A stretch of DNA of 64,000 nt, taken from contig JARKPB010000018.1 of the NCBI GenBank assembly GCA_029975475.1, forward strand, positions 1 to 64,000, read 5' to 3'. This document shows positions 27,290 to 35,058 of the stretch, piece after piece (positions within the stretch are counted from its first letter, which is position 1; the number at the start of each line of letters is the position of its first letter). The stretch is from Anaerolineaceae bacterium. Lineage in GTDB: Bacteria > Chloroflexota > Anaerolineae > Anaerolineales > Anaerolineaceae. Below the pieces are notes generated by a model that saw only the letters and a list, made by a program, of their open reading frames with translations, did no database searches and had not been told where the DNA came from. Position numbers and translations under genes: made by a program.

Positions 27290-27832
27290 ATGGATTCCCA
27301 AAAGCGCTTCTTCTCAATCCTCTGCGTCGCCTTCCTGATGGCCGCTGCGGGCTGCCGCCCGGCCGGGCCGGTTTCCGTCTCGGCGGAGGAGATCAACCTT
27401 ACCGCCCAAGACCTGGGCGGCGCGTTCAACCTGGCCGGTCAGGACGGGTACAACCCGGCGATGCCGCCTGAAGTCAGCGACTACAACCAGCGCATCTTTT
27501 CAAGCCAGAACGCGCTGATCTACGCCCGCGTGATCGTGTACAGCGATGTGGTGGATGCCGATCAAATCAGCGAGCTTCACCGCGCTTCGCTGGAAAGCGA
27601 ATTAAAGGCCGGCATGGAAGCTTCGCTGGAGGGCTTCGACCCGCCAGTAGAGATACAAATCGGCAGGCGCGCGGTGCTTGAAAAAGTGAATGTGACCGGG
27701 CTGGATGGCCAGTTCCTCATCTGGGCAGACCGCAACGTGGTGTTTGAACTGATTGCGATTGGCCGCCCCGGAGCGGTCCGCGGCGAGGAAATCCAGGAAC
27801 TGGCAAAAACCGCCTGGGGGCGCCTGAAATGA
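27290..27832 (+). CDS. Lipoprotein of unknown function
   Basis: A 180-residue secreted protein. It begins with a basic/hydrophobic signal (RFFSILCVAFLMAAAGC) whose Cys22 fits a lipobox, so it is probably anchored to the outer face of the membrane. The mature part is a single mixed alpha/beta domain with no family I recognise; it has conserved-looking patches SELHRASLESELKAGM and VVFELIAIGRP. It is divergent from the polysaccharide regulator across 96 bases and appears leaderless. Confidence 0.75.
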   Translation: MDSQKRFFSILCVAFLMAAAGCRPAGPVSVSAEEINLTAQDLGGAFNLAGQDGYNPAMPPEVSDYNQRIFSSQNALIYARVIVYSDVVDADQISELHRASLESELKAGMEASLEGFDPPVEIQIGRRAVLEKVNVTGLDGQFLIWADRNVVFELIAIGRPGAVRGEEIQELAKTAWGRLK

Positions 27833-27864
27833 AAGGAGGGCCGCGTATGCGCTGGATCCGCTGA
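27833..27864 (+). other. Five-codon reading frame with strong Shine-Dalgarno in the yedF leader
   Basis: AAAGGAGGG, directly after the lipoprotein stop, lies six bases before ATG CGC TGG ATC CGC TGA (27847-27864), encoding MRWIR. A perfect ribosome site before such a short frame is typical of a regulatory leader peptide, but chance cannot be excluded. It precedes the hairpins described next. Confidence 0.35.
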
Positions 27865-27878
27865 AACCGACCTCTCCC

Positions 27879-27898
27879 GGCTGGCAGTTGCCAGCCAG
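27879..27898 (+). promoter_or_regulatory. Leader hairpin with alternative pairing (yedF)
   Basis: GGCTGGCA and TGCCAGCC (27879-27886 with 27889-27896) form a perfect 8-bp hairpin with a 2-base turn. The segment TGCCAGCCAG (27889-27898) is also a perfect 10-base complement of CTGGCTGGCA (27973-27982), which lies in the loop and 3' arm of the following terminator. The two folds exclude each other, the classic arrangement of an attenuator. Confidence 0.5.
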
Positions 27899-27961
27899 CA
27901 GTTCACCCGTTTGCCACCCCGACCGCGGTTCGCAGGCGTTGAGAGCCGGATTTCTTTGCCC

Positions 27962-27996
27962 GCGGCTGCCCTCTGGCTGGCAGCCGCTTTTTATTT
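27962..27996 (+). terminator. Intrinsic terminator 20 bases before yedF
   Basis: GCGGCTGCC and GGCAGCCGC (27962-27970 with 27979-27987) form a 9-bp GC-rich stem followed by TTTTTATTT. It ends the lipoprotein transcript, or acts as a regulated terminator ahead of yedF. No promoter fits between it and the gene. Confidence 0.85.
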
Positions 27997-28015
27997 AATT
28001 ACAGAAGGAGACCTT

Positions 28016-28357
28016 ATGAAAAATCACAGCGTGCTTCTATTTACCCGCAACGGTCTGGGAGAAGGCCCCGCGGAATTACAGCAAAAACTGGCTGTAAAGT
28101 ACCTGACCCTCACGCTGGAATCGGGCGAATACCCGGCGCGGATTCTGTTTTATACCGACGGAGTCCGGCTGGCCTGCCAGGGTTCGCCCGCGCTGGATGC
28201 GCTGGAAAAACTGGAAAAGGTCGGGGTAGAACTCGTGCTCTGCCAGACCTGCCTGGAGACTTACGGGCTGTTGGAGCGGGTCGCGGTCGGCGTGGTTGGC
28301 GGGATGGGCGATATCCTCGAATCTTTGCAAAAAAGCGCCAAAGTGATCTCCCTGTGA
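28016..28357 (+). CDS. yedF: YedF-like selenium-metabolism protein (DsrE domain)
   Basis: A 113-residue DsrE-fold protein. The order LLFTRNGLGEG, LTLTLESGEYPARILFYTDG, GSPALDALEKLEKVGVEL and CQTCLETYGL (two Cys) matches the C-terminal domain of the sulfurtransferase-like protein YedF, which occurs with selD in selenium-using bacteria. The usual N-terminal TusA-like domain is missing. AGAAGGAGACCTT precedes the ATG. It is preceded by a leader with a terminator, so regulation by attenuation is plausible. Together with the Sec-containing selD at 43097-44164 it supports active selenium use. Biochemical function is unproven. Confidence 0.8.
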   Translation: MKNHSVLLFTRNGLGEGPAELQQKLAVKYLTLTLESGEYPARILFYTDGVRLACQGSPALDALEKLEKVGVELVLCQTCLETYGLLERVAVGVVGGMGDILESLQKSAKVISL

Positions 28358-28365
28358 ATAAGACC

Positions 28366-28389
28366 AGCCCCCGGCATGATCCGGGGGCT
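28366..28389. terminator. Hairpin between convergent genes
   Basis: AGCCCCCGG and CCGGGGGCT form a perfect 9-bp stem with a 6-base loop between yedF and the convergent DUF5667-like gene. There is no real T-tract on either side, so the strength as a terminator is uncertain, but the position fits a shared end signal. Confidence 0.6.
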
Positions 28390-28404
28390 GATATTCGCCT
28401 GTGT

Positions 28405-29322
28405 TTACGGCTTGCCGCCTTTATGGCCCGGTGTGCTCTGAGGCCCTGGCCCGTAGCCGCTGCCCGGCACAGGAGTGGTTGTCGTCCAGGGGTTGGCACC
28501 GCCTTGATCCTGCGGAGCCGCTCCACCCTGACCGCTGCCTTCCGGGGTAATTGTCTCGCTGACTTCTAAAGTCGCGGCCTGATTCTGGCGCTGCTGCTGC
28601 TGATTGCGCTCCTGCAATGGAATGGTGCTGCCGCTTTCCAGCCAGCCGATGCGTTCCTGAAGCATATCCCGGATTTGCAGCATGACCGGGTCCTCTGGAG
28701 CCGCGTTCTGGGTCTGACGGGTTTGCAGCATCTGAGTCTGCTGGGTTCGCAGCCGCTCCAGCACCTGCTCCATAGCCTTCAGCGCCTGATCCGGGTCCAT
28801 CCCCGCTGCCAGTTGAATCGCCTGCTCGATCTGAGCCTGATAACGGGTCTGGACAGCCTCAGGGATATTCACGCCTCGGGCGATCAGCGCGTTGATTTCC
28901 TCGGCGCGAGTCTGCGTAAACTGCAGCAGCAGCTCCAGACGGGTCTGGGGCTGCGGGGCGAAAGCCAGACGCAGGTCCTCGCTAAACAGTTTGACCGGGT
29001 ACAAAGCTTGGTCAGGCTGGCTGGTCTGAGCCGCAACGGCTGTTGCGCCGCCGCCAAAAATCATCGCAAGAATCAGTAAAATAGTGGTCACTGCCGACAT
29101 TGTGCGAAACTCCTTTCTGGGGAACAGGATTGTCTTCCATCCTGTATGACGCAGATTCGAGCCCGCAGATACGGCCTGTGCGTATGATTTGGCGGAATTG
29201 AGATATTTTTGCCGGCCGAGGCGGACGCGTTCGGGTTGACGTTCGGGGATATCAGCCAGCGGTTTCAACAGGATTTCCGCATCCCGGTCCAGGTTTTCTG
29301 CGTCTGATTGAAATAAGTTCAT
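28405..29322 (-). CDS. DUF5667-type membrane protein, partner of an ECF sigma factor
   Basis: A 305-residue protein with one membrane segment (VTTILLILAMIFGGGATAVA, residues about 77-97). A cytosolic N-terminal part (about 75 residues) is followed by an exported region typical of DUF5667: QALYPVKLFSEDLRLAFAP and a long Gln-rich helical stretch with repeated TRQTQ. The C-terminus is Gly/Pro/Thr rich. Its start overlaps the sigma-factor stop (ATGA), the classic sigma/anti-sigma layout, so the N-terminal part probably binds the sigma factor. DUF5667 proteins commonly sit in this position in Chloroflexi and Actinobacteria. Confidence 0.78.
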   Translation of the reverse strand: MNLFQSDAENLDRDAEILLKPLADIPERQPERVRLGRQKYLNSAKSYAQAVSAGSNLRHTGWKTILFPRKEFRTMSAVTTILLILAMIFGGGATAVAAQTSQPDQALYPVKLFSEDLRLAFAPQPQTRLELLLQFTQTRAEEINALIARGVNIPEAVQTRYQAQIEQAIQLAAGMDPDQALKAMEQVLERLRTQQTQMLQTRQTQNAAPEDPVMLQIRDMLQERIGWLESGSTIPLQERNQQQQRQNQAATLEVSETITPEGSGQGGAAPQDQGGANPWTTTTPVPGSGYGPGPQSTPGHKGGKP

Positions 29323-29861
29323 GATCCATCCCTTTCCTTGTCCGAATCCAACCGCTTTCTCAAGTTTGCCAGTCCGCGGTGCTGTAGGGCTTTTACCGCG
29401 CCGACAGGTTTATCCAGAAACCGGGCGATCTGTTCGTTGGTCCATCCCTCCAGGAACTTCAACACCACCGCAGCGCGTTGATCTTCCGTTAAAAATCGCA
29501 GCGCATTTCTCAGGTCGGAAGCCGAAGCGGGAGGTGCCTCACCCGCCGGGGCAGGTTCATCGCCGGTATCCTCTTGCAGTTCTGTTTCCTGGAGGGGTTT
29601 TCTCCGGTAATAGTCCGTGATCCAGTTGTGCGCCACGCGGAAGAGATACGCCTGCAGGGCATCCCGCGGGCCGCCGCCCTGCTTTATTGCCCTCAGGAAA
29701 CGGTCAAACGTGTCGGCAACGCATTCTTCTGCCAGGTAAGAATCTCCCAGAAAGCGCATGGCGTAGCGATAGATCGCCGGGCTAAACTGGTCGTAAATCT
29801 CAGCCAGGGCGGAGAGGTCAAATTTTTGAGCAGCGCGGAGCAATTCTTTGTCGCTGATCAT
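29319..29861 (-). CDS. ECF-type RNA polymerase sigma factor
   Basis: A 180-residue sigma factor. Region 2 (residues about 20-85) includes AIYRYAMRFLGDSYLAEECV and AYLFRVAHNWITDYYRR. Region 4 (about 120-170) carries the helix-turn-helix LKFLEGWTNEQIARFLDKPV. It should direct RNA polymerase to its own stress or envelope regulon under control of the adjacent DUF5667 protein. The ribosome site is weak. The 217 bases upstream are shared with the divergent cold-shock gene. Confidence 0.93.
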   Translation of the reverse strand: MISDKELLRAAQKFDLSALAEIYDQFSPAIYRYAMRFLGDSYLAEECVADTFDRFLRAIKQGGGPRDALQAYLFRVAHNWITDYYRRKPLQETELQEDTGDEPAPAGEAPPASASDLRNALRFLTEDQRAAVVLKFLEGWTNEQIARFLDKPVGAVKALQHRGLANLRKRLDSDKERDGS

Positions 29862-29954
29862 GCTCTATTGATTATGACGGAAAACTGGCGGATTCGGTAC
29901 GCAGAAAACCCAAAATCGTCATCCGGCTTCAGGAAGATTAACGTTAAATTAATA

Positions 29955-29983
29955 TTGACAAGCCCCCTCTGGCATGATACAGT
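29955..29983 (+). promoter_or_regulatory. Promoter of the cold-shock gene
   Basis: TTGACA (29955-29960) and TACAGT (29978-29983) are separated by 17 bases. It gives a 5' leader of about 90 bases before the start codon, which is usual for cold-shock mRNAs and may fold with temperature. The rest of the 29862-30078 gap shows no other feature. Confidence 0.75.
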
Positions 29984-30078
29984 ATTTCAAATTGGCAGTC
30001 GTTCGGTCTGAATTGCACTTTCCCGCAAGAAAACTGAAACGCGCCTGACAATTATTTTTCAACTGGAGAGGATGGATT

Positions 30079-30297
30079 TTGGAAATGGCGGAGCGAGAAA
30101 CTGGCACTGTCAAATGGTTCAATGCGTCCAAGGGGTACGGATTTATCACCCGCGACGCAGGCGGAGCGGATGTCTTCGTGCATTACAGCGAAGTCGAGGG
30201 TTCCGGGTTCCGCACCCTGAACGAAGGGCAGCGCGTCGAATTTGAAGTGGCTACATCCGGAAAAGGACCCCAAGCCCACAAAGTCGTAGCGATCTAA
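30079..30297 (+). CDS. Cold-shock domain protein
   Basis: A 72-residue (70 from the alternative ATG) single cold-shock domain. The RNA-binding motifs are [18 protein letters not shown] and [10 protein letters not shown] (RNP-1 and RNP-2). It is a nucleic-acid chaperone that melts mRNA structure. Two starts are possible: TTG at 30079, spaced eight bases after GAGAGG, or ATG at 30085. I keep the TTG because its ribosome site is better placed, but the protein from ATG (MAERETG) looks like usual family N-termini. Confidence 0.92.
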   Translation: MEMAERETGTVKWFNASKGYGFITRDAGGADVFVHYSEVEGSGFRTLNEGQRVEFEVATSGKGPQAHKVVAI

Positions 30298-30310
30298 CCC
30301 ACCCTGAACG

Positions 30311-30348
30311 AATCAAAAACAGCCTGGTCAGGCTGTTTTTGATTTTAA
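30311..30348 (+). terminator. Intrinsic terminator after the cold-shock gene
   Basis: AATCAAAAACAGCC and its complement (30311-30324 with 30331-30344) form a 14-bp stem with loop TGGTCA, and the 3' arm contains a T-tract (GTTTTTGATTTT). Confidence 0.9.
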
Positions 30349-30391
30349 GAGGACGAAACCCGGATGGGGATATTTTTACCTCTGGTACCCT

Positions 30392-30420
30392 TTGACAGAC
30401 AGGCGGGAACATGATAAGAT
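30392..30420 (+). promoter_or_regulatory. Promoter of the SAM riboswitch-metK transcript
   Basis: TTGACA (30392-30397) and TAAGAT (30415-30420) are 17 bases apart. The start falls near 30427, about 30 bases before the riboswitch. Confidence 0.8.
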
Positions 30421-30455
30421 TGGTGCGCTTAACAATTCAATAGCCCCGCTAGGCA

Positions 30456-30556
30456 CTTCTATCCAGAGAGGCGGAGGGACCGGCCCTACGAAACCTCGGC
30501 AACCAGATCAAACGATCGATGGTGCTAATTCCGGCAGGAAAACTGGAAGATAGAAG
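30456..30556 (+). ncRNA. SAM-I riboswitch (S-box) aptamer
   Basis: Hallmarks in order: CTTCTATC (P1 5' arm), CAGAGAGGCGGAGGGACCGG, CCTACGAAACCTCGGCAACC, GGTGCTAATTCCGGCAGG, AACTGGAAGATAGAAG (P1 3' arm, eight pairs with 30456-30463). It binds S-adenosylmethionine and switches off synthesis of the enzyme that makes it. Downstream, GGGCAA (30556-30561) can pair with TTGCCC (30572-30577), while TTGCCCC (30572-30578) pairs with GGGGCAA (30594-30600). These exclude each other and form the likely switch. The T-tract after the second hairpin is weak (ACAATTTTAAT). Confidence 0.96.
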
Positions 30557-30634
30557 GGCAAGCTCGTTTGATTGCCCCTCGATACTCTCCGGTGGGGCAA
30601 ACAATTTTAATATCACAAGGAGATACCAACAAAA

Positions 30635-31849
30635 ATGGCCAAAAGCACGTTCATGGATTCGCCCAGTTATATGTTCACCTCCGAATCAGTCACCGAAGGC
30701 CATCCGGATAAACTCTGCGATCAGGTCAGCGACGCAGTTCTGGATGCCTGTCTGGCACAGGATCCGCGCTCGCGGGTCGCCTGCGAGACAGCCACCAAAA
30801 CCGGGTATGTGATGGTGCTGGGCGAGATCACCACCAACGCCTTTGTGAATTTCGATGAATTGATCCGCAAGGTGGTCAAAGAAATCGGATATGACAGCAG
30901 CGAAAAAGGCTTTGACGGCAACACCTGCGGGATCCTTTCCGCGATTTCCAGCCAGTCCAGCGACATCGCCATGGGGGTGGATCAATCGCTGGAATTAAAG
31001 GGCGGAGAAATCACCGAAAAAGAGCTGAACGAAATCGGGGCTGGCGATCAGGGGATGATGTTTGGCTACGCCTGCAACGAAACCCCGGTATTAATGCCGA
31101 TGCCGATCTACCTGGCGCACAAATTAACCCGCCGTCTGGCAGAAGTTCGAAAAAGCGGCGGGCTGCCCTGGCTGCGCCCGGACGGCAAGAGCCAGGTTAC
31201 CGTCGAATATTCCTACGGGAAACCCGTGCGGGTCGATACCGTCTTGATCAGCACCCAGCACGGACCCGAAGTATCCCACGCCGAGATCACCGAAGCGGTG
31301 ATTGAACACATCATCAACCCCGTCATCCCGGCTGATCTGATGGACAAACAGCCCAAGATCTATGTCAATCCAACCGGGCGGTTTGTGATTGGCGGGCCGA
31401 TGGGAGACGCGGGTGTAACGGGCCGCAAGATCATCGTGGATACTTACGGCGGAATGGGCCGCCACGGCGGCGGCGCTTTCTCCGGCAAGGACCCGACCAA
31501 GGTGGACCGCTCGGCGGCTTACGCCGCCCGCTGGGTCGCCAAGAATGTGGTCGCCGCGGGGCTGGCGGAACGCTGCGAAATTCAGGTCGCCTACGCCATC
31601 GGAGTCGCCCACCCATTGAGCATTAATGTCGAAACCTTTGGCACCGGCAAGATCGCGGATGAAAAAATCGCCCGCATCATCAGCGAGCATTTTGACCTGC
31701 GGCCGGGCGCCATTATTCGCGATCTCGACCTGCGCAAACCGATTTACCAGAAAGTCGCCGCTTACGGGCATTTTGGCCGCGATGACCTGGATTTAACCTG
31801 GGAACGCACCGACAAAGCCGAAGCCCTGCGCAAAGCGGCCGGCCTCTAA
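30635..31849 (+). CDS. metK: S-adenosylmethionine synthetase
   Basis: A 404-residue enzyme that makes S-adenosylmethionine from methionine and ATP. Motifs are [18 protein letters not shown] (residues about 14-31), [17 protein letters not shown] (ATP-binding), and [19 protein letters not shown] (P-loop-like, near residue 278). Length and order match the family. AAGGAGATACC lies ten bases before the ATG. Expression is controlled by the SAM-I riboswitch directly upstream, and the gene ends with a terminator. Confidence 0.98.
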   Translation: MAKSTFMDSPSYMFTSESVTEGHPDKLCDQVSDAVLDACLAQDPRSRVACETATKTGYVMVLGEITTNAFVNFDELIRKVVKEIGYDSSEKGFDGNTCGILSAISSQSSDIAMGVDQSLELKGGEITEKELNEIGAGDQGMMFGYACNETPVLMPMPIYLAHKLTRRLAEVRKSGGLPWLRPDGKSQVTVEYSYGKPVRVDTVLISTQHGPEVSHAEITEAVIEHIINPVIPADLMDKQPKIYVNPTGRFVIGGPMGDAGVTGRKIIVDTYGGMGRHGGGAFSGKDPTKVDRSAAYAARWVAKNVVAAGLAERCEIQVAYAIGVAHPLSINVETFGTGKIADEKIARIISEHFDLRPGAIIRDLDLRKPIYQKVAAYGHFGRDDLDLTWERTDKAEALRKAAGL

Positions 31850-31873
31850 ACCCTGAACGATGATCCTGAAGAT

Positions 31874-31910
31874 CACAGCGCTCTGTTGCCAGAGCGCTGT
31901 GTGTTTATTT
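31874..31910 (+). terminator. Intrinsic terminator of metK
   Basis: CACAGCGCTCTG and CAGAGCGCTGTG (31874-31885 with 31890-31901) form a perfect 12-bp stem with tetraloop TTGC, followed by TGTTTATTT. The convergent cytochrome P450 gene ends nine bases later. Confidence 0.92.
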
Positions 31911-31918
31911 GGCGGATT

Positions 31919-33262
31919 TCAGCGCCGTACCAGGCGCATGGGCAGACCGCGGCGGGGGCGCAGGGTTACCAGCGGATCCACCTCGACAGCATTTTCGGTA
32001 GCGTTTTCCAGCCGAAATCGCTGGCTGACGCAGGCGAGAATCAGTTGACCCTCAATCAGGGCAAATTGATTTCCAATACACAGGCGCGGTCCGCCGCCAA
32101 AGGGGATATACGCAAAGCGGTGTTGTTTTTCGTTTTCACCCAGAAACCGGCCCGGGAGAAAATCCCCCGGCTGCGGCCAGAAATCGGTGTGCCGCTGCAC
32201 CACATAAGGGCTGATAATCACCAGCGAATCTGGCCGAATGGTTCCCCCTGGGAGAGGATCGGCCTCCAGCGAGCGGCGGGTGATCAGCCAGGCAGGAGGG
32301 TAGAGCCGTAAAGCTTCATTAAATACCGCCGCTACCCTGGGTAAGGAATCCAGGTCCGCGCTGGACGGGGCGCGTCCGGACAGAGAGCTATCCACCTCGG
32401 CTTCCAGCGCGGCGCGCTCCTGCGGATGCTGTGCCAGCAGGTACCAGGTCCAGGTGAGCGCAGAAGCCACCGTTTCATGCCCGGCGATCAGCAGGGTGAT
32501 GACTTCATCCCGGATTTCAGACGGTGTCAGACCTTCTCCGCTGATTTCATCGCGCGCGGAAAGCAGCATCCCCAGCAAATCGTCACCGATTATCCCGCTC
32601 TCCGAACGCTGGCGGATCAAGCCAGCCACCGCCTGGTCCAGACGCTTCAGCGCGCGTTTGAAGCGCAGGTTGCGGGGGGTCGGCACCCAGGCCGGCGGGG
32701 TGATCATCGTGCGCGCCTGATATACAATATGATCCAAACAGGTGACCACCGCTTCGGTCAGCGGGCCGGCTTCGCTGCTCAGATCCATGCCAAACAGCAC
32801 CTTACCGACGACTTCCAGGGTCAGGCGCATCATTTCCCGGTCAATATCCAGCTCGGCGCCAGCCGCGGCGGCCGTCTCCCATTGGTCCAGCATGCGCTGG
32901 CAGGCGGGCACAACCACCTGATCCAGCCGCATCAAGCGCGAGCGCGCAAAAGCCGGTTGCGCCAGGCGGCGGTTGCGCAGCCAGGAGTCACCGTCGTTGG
33001 TTAATAAACCCCGCCCGGTGATGGTCGCCAGGGAATTGTACTGAATCGTGTTCTTGGTGTAGTTGCGGGCGTTATCCTGGAGGATGTGCTTGATATCATC
33101 TGGATGGTTGACCAGGTACGCGTGAATCCCCCCCAGCGAGAAATGCACCAGATCGCCGTAATCCCGGACCGTGTCCAGGAGAAACCACAGGGTGTCCTGC
33201 TGAATGCGCCGCAACCGCGGCAGTAGATCTTTTCCATAAATCACCGATAGATTTCCGGGCAT
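31919..33262 (-). CDS. Cytochrome P450
   Basis: A 447-residue soluble monooxygenase. Key motifs are AGHETVASALTW (I-helix oxygen-binding site), NEALRLYPPAW (ExxR) and FGGGPRLCIGNQFA (heme-binding Cys). The substrate is unknown; the I-helix (AGHET, not AGxDT) and length fit CYP102/CYP110-like fatty-acid or terpenoid P450s. I start at ATG 33260-33262, which has GGAGG six bases before it. A longer reading frame of 84 more codons upstream crosses the terminator of the next gene and is not believed. No redox partner is adjacent. Confidence 0.95.
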   Translation of the reverse strand: MPGNLSVIYGKDLLPRLRRIQQDTLWFLLDTVRDYGDLVHFSLGGIHAYLVNHPDDIKHILQDNARNYTKNTIQYNSLATITGRGLLTNDGDSWLRNRRLAQPAFARSRLMRLDQVVVPACQRMLDQWETAAAAGAELDIDREMMRLTLEVVGKVLFGMDLSSEAGPLTEAVVTCLDHIVYQARTMITPPAWVPTPRNLRFKRALKRLDQAVAGLIRQRSESGIIGDDLLGMLLSARDEISGEGLTPSEIRDEVITLLIAGHETVASALTWTWYLLAQHPQERAALEAEVDSSLSGRAPSSADLDSLPRVAAVFNEALRLYPPAWLITRRSLEADPLPGGTIRPDSLVIISPYVVQRHTDFWPQPGDFLPGRFLGENEKQHRFAYIPFGGGPRLCIGNQFALIEGQLILACVSQRFRLENATENAVEVDPLVTLRPRRGLPMRLVRR

Positions 33263-33323
33263 ATCTGCCTCCGATTTTGCCTGATTTTGATAGTGTAACC
33301 AGAATTCGGCTGTCTGTCTATCG

Positions 33324-33355
33324 AAAAAACACCCCGTCCAGGGCTGGACGGGGTG
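33324..33355 (-). terminator. Intrinsic terminator of the lipoprotein gene 33381-34331
   Basis: On the minus strand CACCCCGTCCAG and CTGGACGGGGTG form a 12-bp stem (33330-33341 with 33344-33355), followed by six T (33324-33329). Confidence 0.92.
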
Positions 33356-33380
33356 ATGCGAGGTTTTTTCGTTTTGCGGC

Positions 33381-34331
33381 TCAAGGTTTGAGCGAATCCC
33401 AGTAGGAGATTTCATCAATCTCGACCGAAAACTCTTTGGTCTTATCCGGGTTGATGAAGACCCCAAAATTTCCTTCTTTGTAAGTTGCGTCGCTATACTC
33501 ACCCAGTTTTTCACCGTTGACGTACAGGATGATGGTGCTGCCGTCTACCCACACACCCAGACGGTTGGTTTTACCTTCACCCGCCAGAATCGCCTTGTTC
33601 GCTTTCCAGTTTTGCAGGACAACCGATTCGCCGTTCGCCCCCGCTTTGCCGTTCCAGCGGCTGAGGCGGAACTGACCATCGCAGGAAATCGAATACAGAT
33701 ACCCCTGATCAGCGTTCCTCAGGTCAGGAACGCGGAAAATAATTCCAAAAGCGTCCCTTCCGCTGCATTTGCCGGTGATCGCGGTCATCTCCACATAAAA
33801 ATTCTTTAAAGACGGCAGCAAAGGCAGGCGCCAGCCGGCATCTTCACTTAACCCGGTCAATTTCATGCGGCTGCCGGTAAAACTGACCGCGGTAAAATCG
33901 CTTTCACCGGTGGGCCAGGTCCATTTATCCGCGTTGCTCATCGGGTCGGTCGCCTTCGGGTTTCCAAGCTTCAAACGCGGATCGCCTTCAGGCAGGGTGG
34001 GGGAAGGGGCCAGCGTGGCAGTGGGCGTCCCGGGATCGGGGGTTGCCGTCAGCGTGGGCAGCTCAGTTTCAGTGGGGGTAAAAGCAACGGTCGCTTCCGG
34101 CTGGGTCGGGATCATTTCCGGAGTGGCGGTTTGCACCACAACCGGCGGCAGGGTCGGCAGCCCGCTGGTCGGTTCCACCGGCAGCTGGCCGGTGGCTGTA
34201 GGCATCGTGGTCAAGACCTGCGCCACGCGGGTGGCCATTTCCTCATCGGTTAAACCCCGCGAGCCGATCTGGCCGCAAGCCGTGAGGATCAGGGCGGTCA
34301 GCAAAAAAACGGCTAATAAAGATTTTCTCAT
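33381..34331 (-). CDS. Lipoprotein with Thr/Pro linker and a concanavalin-like domain
   Basis: A 316-residue surface lipoprotein. The signal (MRKSLLAVFLLTALILTACG) ends in a lipobox with Cys19. A linker rich in Thr, Pro and Val (about residues 45-115) leads to a C-terminal domain (about 130-316) that looks like a DUF1080/LamG-like beta-sandwich (VYVEMTAITG-like strand, NRLGVWVDGSTIILYVNGEK, FGVFINP). It has an obvious paralogue at 40429-41250. AGAGGATAACCG precedes ATG. It probably binds or degrades a carbohydrate on the cell surface. Confidence 0.8.
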   Translation of the reverse strand: MRKSLLAVFLLTALILTACGQIGSRGLTDEEMATRVAQVLTTMPTATGQLPVEPTSGLPTLPPVVVQTATPEMIPTQPEATVAFTPTETELPTLTATPDPGTPTATLAPSPTLPEGDPRLKLGNPKATDPMSNADKWTWPTGESDFTAVSFTGSRMKLTGLSEDAGWRLPLLPSLKNFYVEMTAITGKCSGRDAFGIIFRVPDLRNADQGYLYSISCDGQFRLSRWNGKAGANGESVVLQNWKANKAILAGEGKTNRLGVWVDGSTIILYVNGEKLGEYSDATYKEGNFGVFINPDKTKEFSVEIDEISYWDSLKP

Positions 34332-34376
34332 CGGTTATCCTCTTTCGTTTCCCGGCGCTGCCGGAACTAGATCCGT

Positions 34377-34862
34377 TCAGGCTTTATATCCAATCATGCG
34401 GAGAAAATTTTTCCGCCAGTTGATTCCGCTTTCATCTTCTACCCCGCGCGGCATCTCGCCATCCAGCACTCCGAGGATCCCGCGGGTATTACCGCTCTGA
34501 GCCACGATCACCGTGGTGGGATTGGCGGTGGCGCAAAAAATCCGGCAAACTTCCGGTACCTGCCTCACCGCCGGCAGCACGTTGATCGGGAAAAATCCCT
34601 CGCCAAGAAAGATGATAAAACTATGCCTGGCGCCAATCGCAAGCGCGTTTTTGCGCGCCAGTTCAAGCATGGCTTCATCGGTGCCGCTCCAGCGCACCAG
34701 TCGCTCGCCGGACGCCTCGCAAAAAGCCAGGCCAAAGCGAATCCCGGGGACGCTGTTGACCAGAGCTTCATGCAAATCCTCGACCGTTTTGATAAAATGC
34801 GATTGGCCCAGTATAAAATTTACCGCATCCGGTTTTTCTATTTTGACTTCGAGCAGTTCCAT
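34377..34862 (-). CDS. Adenosine-specific kinase family protein (DUF355)
   Basis: A 161-residue protein. It shows the conserved ordering of the PF04008 family: PDAVNFILGQSHFIKTVEDL at the start, FGLAFCEASGERLVRWSG, the GARHSFIIFLGEGFFPINVL motif, FCATANPTTVIVA and GVLDGEMPRGVE. Family members have been described as adenosine-specific kinases on structural grounds, and the exact reaction is still debated. GGAGGTAAATC precedes ATG. It shares orientation with the downstream lipoprotein gene (45-base gap), so the two may be co-transcribed. Confidence 0.88.
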   Translation of the reverse strand: MELLEVKIEKPDAVNFILGQSHFIKTVEDLHEALVNSVPGIRFGLAFCEASGERLVRWSGTDEAMLELARKNALAIGARHSFIIFLGEGFFPINVLPAVRQVPEVCRIFCATANPTTVIVAQSGNTRGILGVLDGEMPRGVEDESGINWRKNFLRMIGYKA

Positions 34863-35058
34863 GATTTACCTCCGGGGCAAAGCGTTCGATCTATTTGATT
34901 ATAGTATGAAACCCGTCTGACCTGCCCGCAGCCCCAGGCGCTGTGATTCGGTGCAAGGATCATGCCGAAACGCGGTTTTGAAAGATCAGATCAAACATCC
35001 GGCGGGGGAAAATAATGGGGTAAAATTCATCCAGCGTTGATGAAAGGAAATACCGGCA

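Noticed and set aside
27833-28000. tRNA-Sec gene in the yedF leader
   Set aside because: I looked on both strands for an 8-bp acceptor stem, a TCA anticodon loop and a GTTCGA T-loop; no consistent set was found.
33263-33514. 84-codon N-terminal extension of the cytochrome P450
   Set aside because: It includes the terminator at 33324-33355 and lacks P450 similarity; ATG 33262 has a proper GGAGG.
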